A DNA stretch of 19,355 nt from Microbacterium sp. (GCA_003524435.1 DQHP01000109.1:12932-32286); one strand, 5' to 3'; numbered from the stretch's first letter, positions 1 through 7,439 are shown. Numbers and translations: made by a program. Notes: generated from the sequence alone by a model not told the origin.

Positions 1-1
1 A

Positions 2-544
2 GCCGGTGTCGTTGCGATCACCTCAGGGCGTGTGCTCGGAGGAGTTTTCGCGCTCGCCGCAGTGGGTATCTCACTCAGCGGAGACGTCTTGGCGACCACG
101 CCGCTGTGGCTGCTGCTGCTCCCTTTCGCCGCGGGCGTCGGCATTGCGTGGCAGTCTGCCGCGAACGGTCGGCTCGCGCAGCGCGTGCAATCGCCGATGA
201 CCTCGACCCTGATGAGTTTCGTCGCAGGCACTGCTGTGCTGCTGGTTGCCGCATCCATCAGCGTGGCGCTGCGCGGGATGCCGGATGCTCTGCCCGCTGA
301 GCCGTGGTTGTATGTGGGCGGTTTTCTGGGATTCGCTTACATCCTGCTGGGGGCGGTCGTCGTCGCGCACACGGGCGTGCTCCTACTTGGGCTGGGGGCG
401 GTGCTGGGACAACTCACGGCGTCGGTCGTGATCGACCTGCTTTGGCCGGCAACCTCGGCGCCTCCGCTGTGGCAACTGATGGCGATGGTCGTTATCGCCA
501 TCGCCTCTGTCCTCGTGGCAATTCCATGGCGTCGCCGACGCTGA
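2..544 (+). CDS. DMT-superfamily transporter, YdcZ/DUF606 type (5' end missing)
   Basis: The reading frame is open from the first bases of the window, so the start lies to the left and only about 180 C-terminal residues are seen. They form about five hydrophobic segments joined by short loops. A conserved-looking stretch of the YdcZ (DUF606) family is present: a Gly/Ala-rich helix, then QSAANGRLAQRV, then SFVAGTAVLLVAA. The protein ends in a final helix and a basic WRRRR tail, which would be cytosolic by the positive-inside rule. In this family two five-helix halves are often fused, so this is probably the second half of a roughly 300-residue protein. The substrate is unknown. GTG at 32 could serve as a start but would cut off a helix. 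The gene ends 6 bases before the end of the convergent nitroreductase gene. Confidence 0.8.
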   Translation, partial: AGVVAITSGRVLGGVFALAAVGISLSGDVLATTPLWLLLLPFAAGVGIAWQSAANGRLAQRVQSPMTSTLMSFVAGTAVLLVAASISVALRGMPDALPAEPWLYVGGFLGFAYILLGAVVVAHTGVLLLGLGAVLGQLTASVVIDLLWPATSAPPLWQLMAMVVIAIASVLVAIPWRRRR

Positions 545-550
545 GGCCCG

Positions 551-1090
551 CTACTTTGTAGGCATCCGCGTCAGCAGCACATCCGCATCGGCGTCCTTGC
601 GATGTTTGGGCTTCTTGCTTTCCGGTTTGCCGCCGACGTAAAGCCAACCCAGCAACTCTTCGTTCTTCTTCACGCCATGGGCCTTCGCGACCGCTTTTGA
701 GCGGGTATAGCTGCCGGTGCGCCATATGACGCCCCACCCGGCCTCATCGAGAAGCAGACTGAGAGTGTGCGCGACGCCAGCGGCAGTCGCTGCCTGTTCC
801 CAGCGCGGAACCTTGTCGCTCTTTTGATAGCTGGCCACCACACCGATCAGCAGTGACGCGCGCATCGGCTTTGACGAGGGCTCTTTGTCGCCTTGCGCTG
901 TCGCTATCGCAGTGCCGAGTGCAATCCGATCCTCATCGCGCAACTCGATCAGCCGCCAGGGGCGCAACGAGGAGTGATCGGCGACGCGACCCGCGGCGGC
1001 GATCAGCGGAAGCAGTTCGTCGCGCGTCGGCGCATCTTCGGTGACCTTCGACCACGACTGCCGCGCTCGCACGGCGTCAAATGCGCTCAC
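551..1090 (-). CDS. nitroreductase family protein, YdjA-like
   Basis: A 179-residue FMN-dependent nitroreductase-fold protein. Visible family signs are an N-terminal RQSW segment (the family's Arg that contacts the FMN phosphate), SSLRPWRLI, the segment KVPRWEQ shared with E. coli YdjA, GWGVIWRTG in the second half, and a closing GWLYVGG strand. This points to the short YdjA-like subgroup rather than the longer NfsB type. The tail is rich in Lys (KPESKKPKHRK). The physiological substrate is not known; the family reduces nitro compounds, quinones or similar acceptors with NAD(P)H. The GTG start overlaps the msrB stop codon in a GTGA junction, so the two genes are translationally coupled and probably form a two-gene redox operon. 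Confidence 0.87.
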   Translation of the reverse strand: MSAFDAVRARQSWSKVTEDAPTRDELLPLIAAAGRVADHSSLRPWRLIELRDEDRIALGTAIATAQGDKEPSSKPMRASLLIGVVASYQKSDKVPRWEQAATAAGVAHTLSLLLDEAGWGVIWRTGSYTRSKAVAKAHGVKKNEELLGWLYVGGKPESKKPKHRKDADADVLLTRMPTK

Positions 1091-1497
1091 GCCTCAGAAT
1101 CTCCCGCGGAGAATTTCAGTGCCAACGAGTTCATGCAGTACCGGTCGCCGGTCGGCGTGCCGAAGCCATCGGGGAACACATGCCCCAGGTGCGATCCGCA
1201 ACTGGCGCAACGCACTTCGGTGCGCTGCATACCCAGCGTGTTGTCCTCGATCAACTGAACCGCGTCAGGGCGAATTGATTCGTAAAAGCTCGGCCATCCG
1301 CATCCGGAATCGAACTTCGTGCCGCTCTTAAAAAGTTCCACGCCACAGGCGCCGCAGGTGTAAAGTCCGGAACGCTTCTCATCGAGCAGTTCACCGGTCC
1401 ACGCGCGCTCGGTCGCCGCGTTACGAAGCACCGCAAACTCTTCATCGCCGAGTTCTGCACGCCACTCAGCGTCTGTCTTCTTTACCGTGTAGTCCAT
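1087..1497 (-). CDS. msrB: peptide-methionine (R)-S-oxide reductase MsrB
   Basis: A cytosolic repair enzyme that reduces the R epimer of methionine sulfoxide in proteins, using thioredoxin. The 136 residues contain the whole family signature: a first zinc CxxC (YTCGACGVELF), GCGWPSF, a second CxxC in RCASCGSHLGHVFPDG, and the catalytic cysteine in RYCMNSLAL. The ATG at 1497 is preferred over an upstream in-frame start at 1584 because AGGAGG lies 4 bases before it and the protein then begins MDYTVKKTDAEW, the usual start of the family; the longer form would add 29 unrelated residues and run into the divergent gene. It lies upstream of, and overlaps, the nitroreductase gene, which suggests a common oxidative-stress operon. 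Confidence 0.95.
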   Translation of the reverse strand: MDYTVKKTDAEWRAELGDEEFAVLRNAATERAWTGELLDEKRSGLYTCGACGVELFKSGTKFDSGCGWPSFYESIRPDAVQLIEDNTLGMQRTEVRCASCGSHLGHVFPDGFGTPTGDRYCMNSLALKFSAGDSEA

Positions 1498-1590
1498 CGA
1501 TCCTCCTGAGTCTCTTCTATTGTCCTCCTTTCCCAGGGCGGTGGCGCCTGTGGCGAGACGATGTCGCATTCGGATGACACGCATTCAGGC

Positions 1591-1596
1591 GACAAT
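1591..1596 (+). promoter_or_regulatory. candidate -10 box of a leaderless promoter (DUF2332 gene)
   Basis: GACAAT is followed by six bases and then GTG at 1603. This spacing puts the expected transcription start on the first base of the start codon, which is the leaderless geometry common in Actinobacteria. No convincing -35 element is seen. It supports the GTG start over the ATG at 1561. Confidence 0.45.
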
Positions 1597-1602
1597 GGAC
1601 AC

Positions 1603-2595
1603 GTGACAGAGACGGTGCGCGAACGCTATGGGCGTTTCGCTCGCGAGGAGGCGCCAGGGCGCTCGGAGTTGTATCAACTCTGGGCGCAAGGAGTTGCCGA
1701 CGATGCGGGCGTGGCGGAGATCCTCGCGCGCATTCCCGAGACGCATCGCCAACCCCCACTCGTCTTTGCGGTGACGCGGATGCTGGGTGCTCCGCTTTCG
1801 GCCTTTGAAATGTGGCGGGAGTTTCTGCTCGTCCACGCTGACGAAGTTGTCGCCGAGTGCGCGGTGCGTCGCGTGCAGACCAACGAACCGCTGCGGCTGG
1901 CGCCTCTGCTTCCATTGCTCTCAGAGATCGACGGGCCCATCGCCCTGCTCGAAGTCGGTGTATCGGGTGGACTGTGTCTTTACCCCGATCGTTATTCGTA
2001 CCGGTTCGTTGACGCTCAAGGAACAGTGCGTGCGGCTCTTGACCCCTTGGGCGGACCCTCGACGGTCGTGCTGACGAGCGAAGTGCGTGGCGAGTTGCCC
2101 GCCTTGAGGATGCCGCAGATCAGCTGGCGCGCCGGGATCGACCTTCAGCCGCTCGATGCTGCCGATCCGCGTGACCGCGCGTGGCTTGAAGGGCTGGTGT
2201 GGCCGGGGGAGAAGGGTCGAGCAGAGCGCATCACCGCAGCACTCGATATCGTGGCGGCCGATCCACCAATACTGGTGCGCGGTGACGCTGGCGCGCGCAT
2301 CGCGGCTGTGGCGGCAATCGCTCCGCCGGAGGCGACGCTCGTAATCACGACACCGGGTGTGCTCGTGCATATTCCGCGGGCTGAGCGTCTTGCTCTGATA
2401 TCGCAGATTCAGGAGTTGCCTGCACGCTGGATCACCATTGATGCGCCGGGTCTTCATGACGCGTGGCAGTCACCAATGGACGCGAGTGCGTGGCCAGGAT
2501 CGGCGGTCGCCCTCGACGGGCAGGTGCGCCTCGCAGCCGATCCATTAGGGCGCTGGTGGGAGTGGCGCGCGGATGACGCTGCTGATCACACTTAG
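1603..2595 (+). CDS. DUF2332 family protein
   Basis: A 330-residue protein recognised as DUF2332, a family of unknown function found mainly in Actinobacteria and some Proteobacteria. Typical features are the N-terminal RYGRFAREEAPGRSELYQLWAQGVADD, then LLSEIDGPIALLEVGVSGGLCLYPDRYSYRF, RAGIDLQPLDAADPRDRAWLEGLVWPGE, and a C-terminal part resembling a methyltransferase-like fold (TTPGVLVHIPRAERLALISQIQ). No signal peptide or membrane segment is visible. The GTG start is chosen because a -10-like box sits six bases ahead of it and the protein then begins directly at the family's conserved N-terminus; an in-frame ATG at 1561 has no clear ribosome site. It is divergent from msrB. A tetrapyrrole or SAM-dependent role is not supported by any motif seen. 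Confidence 0.85.
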   Translation: MTETVRERYGRFAREEAPGRSELYQLWAQGVADDAGVAEILARIPETHRQPPLVFAVTRMLGAPLSAFEMWREFLLVHADEVVAECAVRRVQTNEPLRLAPLLPLLSEIDGPIALLEVGVSGGLCLYPDRYSYRFVDAQGTVRAALDPLGGPSTVVLTSEVRGELPALRMPQISWRAGIDLQPLDAADPRDRAWLEGLVWPGEKGRAERITAALDIVAADPPILVRGDAGARIAAVAAIAPPEATLVITTPGVLVHIPRAERLALISQIQELPARWITIDAPGLHDAWQSPMDASAWPGSAVALDGQVRLAADPLGRWWEWRADDAADHT

Positions 2596-2598
2596 CCT
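2593..2598 (+). promoter_or_regulatory. candidate -10 box of a leaderless promoter (DUF3263 gene)
   Basis: TAGCCT overlaps the stop codon of the DUF2332 gene and is followed by exactly six bases and the ATG at 2605. There is no Shine-Dalgarno sequence in the six bases, so a leaderless transcript is likely. No clear -35 box is seen. Confidence 0.5.
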
Positions 2599-2604
2599 GG
2601 ACGC

Positions 2605-2862
2605 ATGCTCGGAGACCTCACTGATCGCGACCGTGCGATCCTCGCCCTTGAAGCCGCATGGCCGCGGCATGGAGGGACAAAAGAAGAGGTCATCCGGTCC
2701 ACGCTGGGCATGAGCCCTGCACGGTACTACCAGTTGTTGGGGCGACTGATCGATACTGAGCAGGCCCTGGAGCATGACCCATTGTTGGTGCGACGGCTAC
2801 GCCGTCTGCGCGAGCGCCGTACCGATCAGCGCGCCTCGCGAATGAGGGGATTCGCTGGCTGA
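2605..2862 (+). CDS. DUF3263 family small DNA-binding-like protein
   Basis: An 85-residue protein with the DUF3263 pattern: LTDRDRAILALEAAWPRHGGTKEEVIRSTLGMSPARYYQLLGRLIDTEQALEHDPLLVRRLRRLRERR. The helix-turn-helix-like arrangement of sigma-70 region 4 flavour (GMSPARYYQLLGRLI as recognition helix) and the basic C-terminal end fit nucleic-acid binding, but the family has no established function. It is actinobacterial. It starts 9 bases after the DUF2332 stop and is followed 59 bases later by the LytR_C gene; the pair DUF3263-LytR_C recurs in Actinobacteria, which suggests a shared cell-envelope context (inference). Confidence 0.88.
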   Translation: MLGDLTDRDRAILALEAAWPRHGGTKEEVIRSTLGMSPARYYQLLGRLIDTEQALEHDPLLVRRLRRLRERRTDQRASRMRGFAG

Positions 2863-2909
2863 GTCGATGACGCTCGCACGCTCTGAGTGGATTCTCGGCT
2901 CGAGGCAGA

Positions 2910-2915
2910 TAGCAT
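2910..2915 (+). promoter_or_regulatory. candidate -10 box of a leaderless promoter (LytR_C gene)
   Basis: TAGCAT is followed by six bases and the GTG at 2922, with no ribosome-binding sequence between them. This is the same geometry as at 2593 and 1591. Confidence 0.5.
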
Positions 2916-2921
2916 CGACGG

Positions 2922-3497
2922 GTGCCCCAGCCTGAGAGAGACCGCTTCGACGATGTCCCCCGCTCGTCTGGACGTGTAGGAGCGCATCGCGCCGAAGCTC
3001 CAGGAATGAACGGCTGGGTTGTGCTGCTGTGGTCGTTCGTTTCGGCGCTGGTCCTGATCGTCGTGGGTATTTTTGTCGCGCTCGTCCTGATGGGGCGCAT
3101 CACTCTTATCCCCGATGCAGAGCCGGTCGCTCCGCCGACGCCGGAAGCCACGGGAGTCGTTGACACCAGTTATCCCGTCATGATCCTCAATGCCACACCG
3201 GACGACGGGTTAGACGTGCAGATGCGCGACACCCTGATCAACGCCGGGTGGCCCGCGGACACCGTCAGCTACGGCCCAGCGGGATCGCAAGACTTTGCCG
3301 ACACCACTATCTATTACGAAGCAGACGCCGATGAAGAAGCGGCGATCGGTCTGGCGGGAATCATAGGTGGCGCCCAGATCGCGCAAAGCGACGTTTACGC
3401 TGATCCGAACAATCCCGATGCCAAGCAGCTCGTGATTGTGATCGGAGCGGATCGTTCTGCGAGTGCACCGGAGTCGACAGATCCTCCTGCTGATTAG
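2922..3497 (+). CDS. membrane-anchored LytR C-terminal domain protein
   Basis: A 191-residue protein with a short Arg-rich cytosolic N-terminus, one transmembrane helix at about residues 31-55 (WVVLLWSFVSALVLIVVGIF and following), a Pro-rich linker, and a LytR_C domain from about residue 77 (YPVMILNATPDDGLDVQMRDTLINAGW) to about 175. LytR_C domains sit outside the membrane and occur in LytR-CpsA-Psr cell-wall ligases; here the domain is alone, so a wall-associated accessory role is likely but the exact function is unknown. The tail is acidic and Ser/Pro-rich. The GTG start fits the -10 box at 2910; an internal ATG at 3006 would remove the basic N-terminus. groL follows 113 bases downstream with its own promoter. 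Confidence 0.85.
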   Translation: MPQPERDRFDDVPRSSGRVGAHRAEAPGMNGWVVLLWSFVSALVLIVVGIFVALVLMGRITLIPDAEPVAPPTPEATGVVDTSYPVMILNATPDDGLDVQMRDTLINAGWPADTVSYGPAGSQDFADTTIYYEADADEEAAIGLAGIIGGAQIAQSDVYADPNNPDAKQLVIVIGADRSASAPESTDPPAD

Positions 3498-3511
3498 TCA
3501 GAGCCGTGCAG

Positions 3512-3538
3512 CTTGCACTCGATGGGGTCGAGTGCCAG
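3512..3538 (+). promoter_or_regulatory. imperfect CIRCE operator (HrcA site) over the groL promoter
   Basis: The inner half-sites GCACTC and GAGTGC are intact and the spacing between the nine-base half-sites is exactly nine bases, as in CIRCE; the outer bases deviate from the consensus. It covers the -35 and spacer of the promoter. By family knowledge HrcA bound here would block RNA polymerase. Confidence 0.65.
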
Positions 3539-3541
3539 AAT
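3513..3541 (+). promoter_or_regulatory. groL promoter (-35 TTGCAC, -10 CAGAAT)
   Basis: TTGCAC at 3513-3518 and CAGAAT at 3536-3541 are separated by 17 bases. The predicted transcription start falls at about 3548, inside the downstream CIRCE element. The overlap with both operators is the arrangement expected of a heat-inducible groEL promoter in Actinobacteria. Confidence 0.6.
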
Positions 3542-3546
3542 GGGCA

Positions 3547-3573
3547 TTAGCACTCTCATACCCTGAGTGCTAA
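3547..3573 (+). promoter_or_regulatory. perfect CIRCE operator (HrcA site)
   Basis: TTAGCACTC-N9-GAGTGCTAA, a perfect match to the CIRCE consensus, starting six bases after the -10 box and 37 bases before the groL start codon. HrcA is the known repressor of such sites and is relieved by heat; hrcA itself is not in this window. Confidence 0.95.
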
Positions 3574-3610
3574 CCCAGAACGTCTACGTCCAGGAGGGAC
3601 GACAAAACTC

Positions 3611-5230
3611 ATGGCAAAGATCATCGCTTTCGATGAGGAGGCCCGACGCGGCCTCGAGCGCGGCTTGAACATCCTCGCCGACGCTGTCAAGGTGACCCTC
3701 GGCCCGCGCGGTCGCAACGTTGTGCTCGAGAAGAAGTGGGGAGCCCCCACGATCACGAACGACGGTGTGTCCATCGCCAAGGAGATCGAGCTGGACGACC
3801 CGTACGAGAAGATCGGTGCGGAGCTCGTCAAGGAGGTCGCGAAGAAGACCGACGACGTCGCAGGTGACGGAACCACCACCGCGACCGTTCTCGCTCAGGC
3901 GCTTGTTCGCGAAGGCCTGCGCAACGTCGCAGCCGGCGCAGACCCGATCTCGCTCAAGCGCGGTATCGAGAAGGCCGTTGCAGCGATCACCACGGAGCTG
4001 CTTGCCAGCGCCAAGGAGATCGATTCTAAGGAACAGATCGCGGCCACCGCATCCATCTCTGCAGCTGACAACGAGATCGGCGAGCTCATCGCTGAGGCGA
4101 TCGACAAGGTCGGCAAGGAAGGCGTCGTCACCGTCGAGGAGTCGCAGACCTTCGGTACTGAGCTCGAGCTCACCGAGGGCATGCGCTTTGACAAGGGCTA
4201 CCTGAACCCGTACTTCGTGACGGACGCAGACCGCCAGGAGGCAGTCTTCGAGGAGCCCTACGTCCTCATCGTCAACTCGAAGATCTCGAACATCAAGGAT
4301 CTTCTCCCCGTCGTTGACAAGGTGATCCAGGACGGCAAGGAACTTGTCATCATCGCCGAGGACGTCGAGGGCGAAGCTCTCGCGACTCTGGTGCTGAACA
4401 AGATCCGCGGCATCTTCAAGTCGGCAGCCGTCAAGGCTCCCGGCTTCGGCGACCGTCGCAAGGCTCAACTGCAGGACATCGCGATCCTCACCGGTGGTCA
4501 GGTCATCTCCGAAGAGGTCGGCCTGAAGCTGGAGAACACCACGCTCGACCTGCTCGGCCGTGCACGCAAGGTCATCATCACCAAGGACGAGACGACCATC
4601 GTCGAGGGCTTCGGTGAAGCAGAGCAGATCGAGGGTCGCGTTACCCAGATCCGCCGCGAGATCGAGAACACCGACAGCGACTACGACCGTGAGAAGCTCC
4701 AGGAGCGTCTCGCGAAGCTCGCTGGTGGCGTCGCCGTTATCAAGGCCGGAGCCGCAACCGAGGTTGAGCTCAAGGAGCGCAAGCACCGCATCGAGGACGC
4801 CGTTCGCAACGCGAAGGCAGCTGTCGAAGAGGGCATCGTCCCCGGTGGTGGCGTCGCGCTCATCCAGGCTGGCACCAAGGCGCTTGACACGCTCACGCTT
4901 GAGGGTGACGAGGCAACTGGTGCGAACATCGTTCGCGTCGCGATCTCGGCTCCGCTCAAGCAGATCGCGCTGAACGCCGGTCTTGAGCCTGGTGTTGTCG
5001 CACACAAGGTCTCCGAGCTCACTAGCGGTCACGGCCTCAACGCCGCAACCGGTGAGTACGTGGAGATGTTTGCTGCTGGCATCATCGACCCGGCCAAGGT
5101 GACGCGCTCGGCGCTGCAGAACGCAGCCTCGATCGCCGGACTCTTCCTCACCACTGAGGTCGTCGTCGCCGACAAGCCCGAGAAGGCTGGCGCACCTGCT
5201 GGCGACCCGACGGGTGGCATGGACTTCTAA
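3611..5230 (+). CDS. groL: 60-kDa chaperonin GroEL
   Basis: A 539-residue, full-length chaperonin subunit, with family motifs throughout: LADAVKVTLGPRGRNVVLEK near the N-terminus, the ATP-site segment DVAGDGTTTATVLAQ at about residues 83-97, EGIVPGGGVAL at about 410-420, and a GGMDF ending. The protein forms tetradecameric rings and folds proteins with GroES. The glycine-poor, GGMDF-type tail rather than a His-rich tail matches the actinobacterial GroEL2 (essential, housekeeping) class. No groES lies upstream, so this is a solo groL, as is usual for one of the actinobacterial copies. AGGAGG precedes the ATG with a slightly long 13-base gap. Regulation is by the two HrcA operators upstream. 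Codons are strongly biased to GC-ending forms, as expected for high expression. Confidence 0.98.
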   Translation: MAKIIAFDEEARRGLERGLNILADAVKVTLGPRGRNVVLEKKWGAPTITNDGVSIAKEIELDDPYEKIGAELVKEVAKKTDDVAGDGTTTATVLAQALVREGLRNVAAGADPISLKRGIEKAVAAITTELLASAKEIDSKEQIAATASISAADNEIGELIAEAIDKVGKEGVVTVEESQTFGTELELTEGMRFDKGYLNPYFVTDADRQEAVFEEPYVLIVNSKISNIKDLLPVVDKVIQDGKELVIIAEDVEGEALATLVLNKIRGIFKSAAVKAPGFGDRRKAQLQDIAILTGGQVISEEVGLKLENTTLDLLGRARKVIITKDETTIVEGFGEAEQIEGRVTQIRREIENTDSDYDREKLQERLAKLAGGVAVIKAGAATEVELKERKHRIEDAVRNAKAAVEEGIVPGGGVALIQAGTKALDTLTLEGDEATGANIVRVAISAPLKQIALNAGLEPGVVAHKVSELTSGHGLNAATGEYVEMFAAGIIDPAKVTRSALQNAASIAGLFLTTEVVVADKPEKAGAPAGDPTGGMDF

Positions 5231-5244
5231 GTCCGAAGAACATA

Positions 5245-5278
5245 CAGAAACGCCCCGGCCTCGGCCGGGGCGTTTCTG
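5245..5278. terminator. bidirectional terminator between groL and the WXG100 gene
   Basis: A perfect 16-bp inverted repeat with only two bases between the arms; the stem core is GCCCCGGCC/GGCCGGGGC and each end is A- or T-rich (AGAAA/TTTCT). It begins 14 bases after the groL stop and lies 14 bases before the end of the convergent WXG100 gene, so it can serve both transcripts. Confidence 0.9.
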
Positions 5279-5292
5279 CGTTCCGCGGGGGG

Positions 5293-5580
5293 CTAGCGGA
5301 ACAGGCTCGCTGAGTACTGGTCGGCTTCTGAATACTGTGACGCCGCAGAGCCGAGGGCGGTGCCGATCGAATCCAGCACCTGCTCGACATGCATCTGCGC
5401 GGCACTCCACTGATCGCTGCATCCTTGGAACGCCACCGACGCGGCGCCCGTCCAGGAGGACTGCAGCTGCGTGAGCTGTGCCTTCAGCGCGAGCGACTCA
5501 CTGCGCAGGCGCTCGATCGTGGCCTTGGTGGCACCGGTTGCGGCGAAGACTGCTTCGGTGTCGACGGTGTAGACGGACAT
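5293..5580 (-). CDS. WXG100 family (ESAT-6-like) protein
   Basis: A 95-residue protein of the size and pattern of ESAT-6/CFP-10 type VII secretion substrates: two amphipathic helices joined by a turn with the WxG motif (SSWTGAAS at about residues 41-48) and a YxxxD export-type signal near the end (YSEAD, about residues 83-87). Such proteins form helical-hairpin dimers and are exported by EssC/EccC machines. No EccC, EsxB-like partner or other secretion gene is nearby, so it is an orphan that would need machinery encoded elsewhere, or it may be cytosolic. The ATG at 5580 has AAGGAG five bases upstream (minus-strand reading). It faces groL across a strong terminator. Confidence 0.88.
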   Translation of the reverse strand: MSVYTVDTEAVFAATGATKATIERLRSESLALKAQLTQLQSSWTGAASVAFQGCSDQWSAAQMHVEQVLDSIGTALGSAASQYSEADQYSASLFR

Positions 5581-5583
5581 AAG

Positions 5584-5603
5584 AACTCCTTTTCATCGGA
5601 GTT
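5584..5603 (-). promoter_or_regulatory. hairpin that could mask the WXG100 ribosome site
   Basis: AACTCC and GGAGTT (minus-strand order) form a 6-bp stem with an 8-base loop directly before the WXG100 start; the second arm contains the GGAG of the Shine-Dalgarno sequence. The stem is short, so it may be fortuitous. Confidence 0.3.
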
Positions 5604-5640
5604 TTGACGCTACGCAAGACGAGTGTGAGCCCGGAGCCGT

Positions 5641-5671
5641 AAAAACGTCATCGGTGGAGGAGTTCGCCGAT
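5641..5671 (-). terminator. weak candidate terminator after the two-component operon
   Basis: On the minus strand, ATCGG and CCGAT form a short 5-bp stem around a 12-base loop, followed four bases later by five Ts. It lies just beyond the kinase stop codon. The stem is weak, so the call is tentative. Confidence 0.3.
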
Positions 5672-5692
5672 ACGTAAACCGTGCAGAAGAAG

Positions 5693-7423
5693 TCAGAACT
5701 CCTCGAGGTTCAACCGGTCCAACGGCTGCGTGTCCTCCAAGAGATGCTCCGGCGTCGCCTGGGCGGGGGCAAGAGGCAGTGTCACTGTGAACGTCGCCCC
5801 ACCGCCGGCTGTCTCATCAACGCTCACGCTCCCACGCAGCGCAGACACGATTGATGCGACGATGGCGAGTCCGAGCCCCGAGCCGCCCGTTTCGCGCGCA
5901 CGAGAGTTGTCGGCACGCCAGAACCGTTCGAAGATCTGCTCACGAATCTGCGGCGGAATGCCCTCACCGTGGTCAACGATCGAGATGCTGCCTGTTCCGC
6001 TCATGCGGTCAGCATCGACGACGATTTCGATGGGGCTGTCTTCAGCCGAGAATCGGCGGGCGTTTCCGAGGAGGTTCGCGATGACCTGACGTACTTTGTT
6101 CTCTTCTCCGAGGACGATCGGTGGCGTGCGCACCGGGGTGTCTTGTGCTTCAGTGAAGTCGATTTCCGGCATCACCGGTTCGGCGTTTCGAGGGCGGCGC
6201 CGCAAGCGCGCCAGAGGGCCAGTGCGTGCCCGCGTGGTGGGAGTACTTGCGGTCTCGGGCAGTTGCGGCAGTTGCGGCAGTTGCGGCAGTCTCGGCCGCG
6301 TATTGGTCAGTGCGCGCGAGTCTGACGTCTTGTCGATGACCGTGATCGTGCGGCGCGGGGCCGCCGCGCGGAGGTCGAGCGCAGCATCCCTCGCTACGGG
6401 GCGCAGATCGAGCGGGACGATCTGCATCTCTGGCTCTTCGTCAAGGCGCGCGAGATCGAGAAGATCCTCCACGAGTACGCCCATTCGGATCGCTTCTTTC
6501 TCGATGCGCTCCATTGCCCGTGCGGTGTCTTCCTCGCCGCGGATGGCGCCCATTCGGTAAAGCTCTGCGTAACCACGGACGCTGACCAAAGGAGTGCGCA
6601 GTTCGTGGCTGGCATCGCCGATGAAGCGGCGCATGTGACGCACAATGCGATCTTGCTGCGCGAGAGACTTGTCGATGCGCTCGATCATGGTGTTGATTGC
6701 CAAATTCAAGCGGCCGACCTCAGTTGTCGGCTCCAAATCGGTGAGGCGCTGGCTGAAGTCGCCAGATGCGATCGCCATCGCTGTGCTCTCTACCTGGCCA
6801 AGACGGCGGAACGTCAAAGTGACCAGTCCTCGAATGAGCAGCGCAGCGATCAAAATTGTCACCAAAGCAACGACCGCATACACGCCGAAGTACGTGGCGA
6901 TGATGCTATCGGCCTCTTCCAGCGGAAGAACGACGAGTTGCACGTAGAGGGCGCCAGCGGGGCCATCAGTGACCACCACAGCGCCGCGGAACTCATCGCC
7001 ATCCTTGCTTTGCAGCGCGAGTTTTTGCCCCTCAAGGTCGTGTGCCTGTGCAATCGTCATGGTGCTGGGAAACACCGGTTGCGGGGCGCTCTGAGAGCCA
7101 CCGGCCTGTGGCAGGAGCGCGCCATCGGCGGCATAGATCGCGAACGTGTAGTCGGAAGAGCGCGGTGCCGTCTCCAGCGGAGTCAACGTCAGCGCTCCGT
7201 CGACAATTTCCATATCGAACCAGCGATCAACGAGATCGCTCGTCACGAGCGATGGCAGTTGTGCCTCGATATTGCTCACGAGCGAGTTGCGCAGCAAAGG
7301 CACCGTGCCCATGCCAGCGACGACGAGGCCGAGCGCGAGCACCGCAACCGTCACTCCGGTGACCTTTGCGCGGAGACTTATTCGCCGCCACCAGCCGGTG
7401 ATCGGGTCAGACCTGTGGCCCAT
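5693..7423 (-). CDS. membrane sensor histidine kinase of a two-component pair
   Basis: A 576-residue sensor kinase. Order of parts: basic N-terminus; transmembrane helix 1 at about 20-43; an extracytoplasmic sensor region to about 172; transmembrane helix 2 at about 175-200; HAMP domain to about 255; dimerisation helix with the phospho-acceptor H273 in SHELRTPLV; and an ATPase domain with an N box (NLLGNARRFS, 450-459), G1 DHGEGIP, an F box (FERFWRAD) and G2 GGSGLGLAI (513-521). Unusual is a Pro/Arg-rich insertion of roughly 65 residues at about 368-435, between the first ATPase strand and the N box, with a triple Leu-Pro-Gln repeat. AAGGAG precedes the ATG. It is 16 bases downstream of the response regulator, so the two form an operon. 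It resembles the PhoR/TcrY kinases of mycobacteria; the signal sensed is unknown. Confidence 0.93.
   Translation of the reverse strand: MGHRSDPITGWWRRISLRAKVTGVTVAVLALGLVVAGMGTVPLLRNSLVSNIEAQLPSLVTSDLVDRWFDMEIVDGALTLTPLETAPRSSDYTFAIYAADGALLPQAGGSQSAPQPVFPSTMTIAQAHDLEGQKLALQSKDGDEFRGAVVVTDGPAGALYVQLVVLPLEEADSIIATYFGVYAVVALVTILIAALLIRGLVTLTFRRLGQVESTAMAIASGDFSQRLTDLEPTTEVGRLNLAINTMIERIDKSLAQQDRIVRHMRRFIGDASHELRTPLVSVRGYAELYRMGAIRGEEDTARAMERIEKEAIRMGVLVEDLLDLARLDEEPEMQIVPLDLRPVARDAALDLRAAAPRRTITVIDKTSDSRALTNTRPRLPQLPQLPQLPETASTPTTRARTGPLARLRRRPRNAEPVMPEIDFTEAQDTPVRTPPIVLGEENKVRQVIANLLGNARRFSAEDSPIEIVVDADRMSGTGSISIVDHGEGIPPQIREQIFERFWRADNSRARETGGSGLGLAIVASIVSALRGSVSVDETAGGGATFTVTLPLAPAQATPEHLLEDTQPLDRLNLEEF
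6260..6290 (-). repeat. 9-bp tandem repeat inside the kinase gene
   Basis: Three full copies of CAGTTGCGG plus CAGT on the plus strand, coding Leu-Pro-Gln repeats on the minus strand. Each unit is three codons, so gain or loss of units keeps the frame. It lies in the non-conserved insertion of the ATPase domain. Confidence 0.9.
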
Positions 7424-7439
7424 GCGGCTCTCCTTCGGG

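Noticed and set aside
3584..5422. 612-codon open frame antisense to groL
   Set aside because: It is the mirror of the biased codon use of a highly expressed high-GC gene; its product has no recognisable domain and no start signal.
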